DNA from: Saprospiraceae bacterium
GTDB lineage: Bacteria > Bacteroidota > Bacteroidia > Chitinophagales > Saprospiraceae
Length of the DNA: 5,891 nucleotides
Assembly (NCBI GenBank): GCA_020630895.1
Contig: JAHDII010000216.1
Location: forward strand, 1 to 5,891
Reading direction: 5' to 3'
This document shows, in pieces, positions 4,852 to 5,891 of this stretch. Position 1 is the first letter of the stretch; every line of letters starts with the position of its first letter. Position numbers and translations under genes: made by a program. The notes beneath the pieces are model-generated. The model had not been told where the DNA came from. It searched no databases and saw nothing but the letters and a program-made list of their open reading frames with translations.

Positions 4852-5891
4852 ATGATACAAAAAACACTATTGATTGTAACTACAATTTTCCTCTTAACAT
4901 CTTGCAAAACGCAACAAACAAGTGTGGAAACAACAAGTACTGATAACAAGGAATCTGAAAAAGTAGAAGATCAAGAAAAGTATTCAAAGTTGGTGCAAGA
5001 AGCTTGGCAGTTATATGAACAAAAGGATTATGCAAATTCAGCCCAAAAATATAAAGAAGCTTTTGATGCTATTGGAGGGAAGGCTTTCCCAAATGATAGA
5101 TACAATGCAGCCTGTTCTTATGCACTAGCAAAGGATATAGATAATTCGTTTTATCATTTGTTCTACTTAGCAGGAAACTCCAATATTAAGTACAAAAATT
5201 TGAGCCATATTACTTCTGATTCTGATTTAGAAATACTTCATTCTGATTATAGATGGGACGAATTACTTAAAATTGTCAAAGCTAATAAGCAAGAATATGA
5301 AAAGGATTTGGATAAACCATTAGTAGCAATTCTGGATACAATATATCAAGAAGATCAAAAATATAGGCATCAAATAGATGCCATTGAAAAAGAATATGGT
5401 TGGGAATCTGAAGAAATGAAAGCTCATTGGAAAATTATCAATGAAAAGGATTCCATTAATCTTATCAAAGTCAAAAAAATATTAGACGAACGTGGATGGC
5501 TTGGACCAAAAATAGTAGGGAGCCAAGGGAATTCAACCTTATTTTTAGTTATTCAACATTCGGATCTTGAAACACAAGTAAAATATTTACCTATGATGCG
5601 AGAAGCGGTAAAACTTGGAAATGCAAGACCGAGTAGTTTAGCTTTATTAGAAGATAGAGTAGCATTAAAACAAGGGAAACGACAAATTTATGGTAGCCAA
5701 ATTGGACGAGATCCAGAGACGAATGAATATTACGTTTCACCATTAATTGAACCTGAAAAAGTTAATGAAAGACGTGCTGAAGTTGGACTTGGTACAATAG
5801 AAAGTTATATAAGTAATTGGGGCATGACTTGGGATGTAGAAAAACATAAAGAGCAAACAAAAAAAATTGAATCTAAAAATAAAAATAATTA
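4852..5891 (+). CDS. Lipoprotein with TPR-like region and DUF6624-type domain, cut one base before its probable stop
   Basis: The frame is open from the ATG at 4852 to the window edge: 346 codons, then TA, almost certainly the first two bases of TAA or TAG, so the protein is essentially complete. The N-terminus is a lipoprotein signal with lipobox LTSC and lipidated Cys18, placing the protein in an envelope membrane. A low-complexity polar linker (19-42) follows. Residues 43-142 resemble a tetratricopeptide pair with the 'TPR end-of-group' pattern: LYEQKDYANSAQKYKEAF, then RYNAACSYALAKD, then SDLEILHSDYRWDELL. Residues about 165-318 match the DUF6624 pattern as I know it: DQKYRHQIDAIEKEYGW, LDERGWLGPKIVG, FLVIQHSDLETQVKYLP (231-247, with H236), LALLEDRVALKQGKRQIYG and a late RRAEVGLG. 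The biochemical role of DUF6624 is not known to me. The tail is Lys-rich. No clear promoter or Shine-Dalgarno sequence is seen; the leader is A-rich. Confidence 0.85.
   Translation, partial: MIQKTLLIVTTIFLLTSCKTQQTSVETTSTDNKESEKVEDQEKYSKLVQEAWQLYEQKDYANSAQKYKEAFDAIGGKAFPNDRYNAACSYALAKDIDNSFYHLFYLAGNSNIKYKNLSHITSDSDLEILHSDYRWDELLKIVKANKQEYEKDLDKPLVAILDTIYQEDQKYRHQIDAIEKEYGWESEEMKAHWKIINEKDSINLIKVKKILDERGWLGPKIVGSQGNSTLFLVIQHSDLETQVKYLPMMREAVKLGNARPSSLALLEDRVALKQGKRQIYGSQIGRDPETNEYYVSPLIEPEKVNERRAEVGLGTIESYISNWGMTWDVEKHKEQTKKIESKNKNN

Noticed and set aside
1..5891. Defence system, prophage, CRISPR array or biosynthetic cluster
   Set aside because: No regularly spaced repeats, no nuclease, integrase, helicase or toxin motif, and no assembly-line enzyme. 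The recognised genes are housekeeping or envelope genes.

Overview
The window looks like ordinary chromosome from an AT-rich member of the Bacteroidota. Three signs support this: -7 promoter elements of the TAnnTTTG type in front of two genes, A/T-rich leaders without Shine-Dalgarno sequences, and signal peptides that end just before Q in the style usual for this phylum (SA|QQ, QA|Q). The protein families also fit; the KdsA, BadF-type kinase and GH73 proteins read like Bacteroidota versions. I see no transposase, phage gene, tRNA, rRNA or CRISPR array.

Layout. The left third (1-1540) is a minus-strand pair transcribed towards the left edge: a BadF/BadG-family sugar kinase (677-1540), then pfkA (661 down to the edge) after a gap of only 15 bases. 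pfkA carries an apparent one-base deletion near position 48 that stops it at 212 residues, yet its missing C-terminal frame continues to the window edge. A 101-base divergent region with a good plus-strand promoter separates this pair from a membrane-anchored GH73 glucosaminidase (1642-2466). A 239-base spacer follows, holding a possible terminator and a promoter, then kdsA (2706-3521). Next come two tandem, distantly related secreted proteins of unknown function (3591-4025 and 4158-4622), separated by a very strong hairpin terminator. The 229-base spacer at 4623-4851 holds a likely terminator and no convincing promoter. The last gene (4852 to the edge) is a lipoprotein with a TPR-like region and a DUF6624-type domain; its stop codon is cut by one base at the window end.

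How the genes fit together. The glucosaminidase cuts peptidoglycan, the kinase probably phosphorylates an amino sugar, PfkA feeds glycolysis and KdsA makes the Kdo precursor of lipopolysaccharide, so the left and centre have a loose envelope and amino-sugar theme. That link is inferred from family knowledge and position only. The right part (3591 to the end) is a run of exported proteins without assigned function and is the least understood part. I found no convincing new multi-gene system. The points most worth following up are the pfkA frame break, the secreted paralog pair, the Cys/His-rich insert in the glucosaminidase and the DUF6624 lipoprotein.
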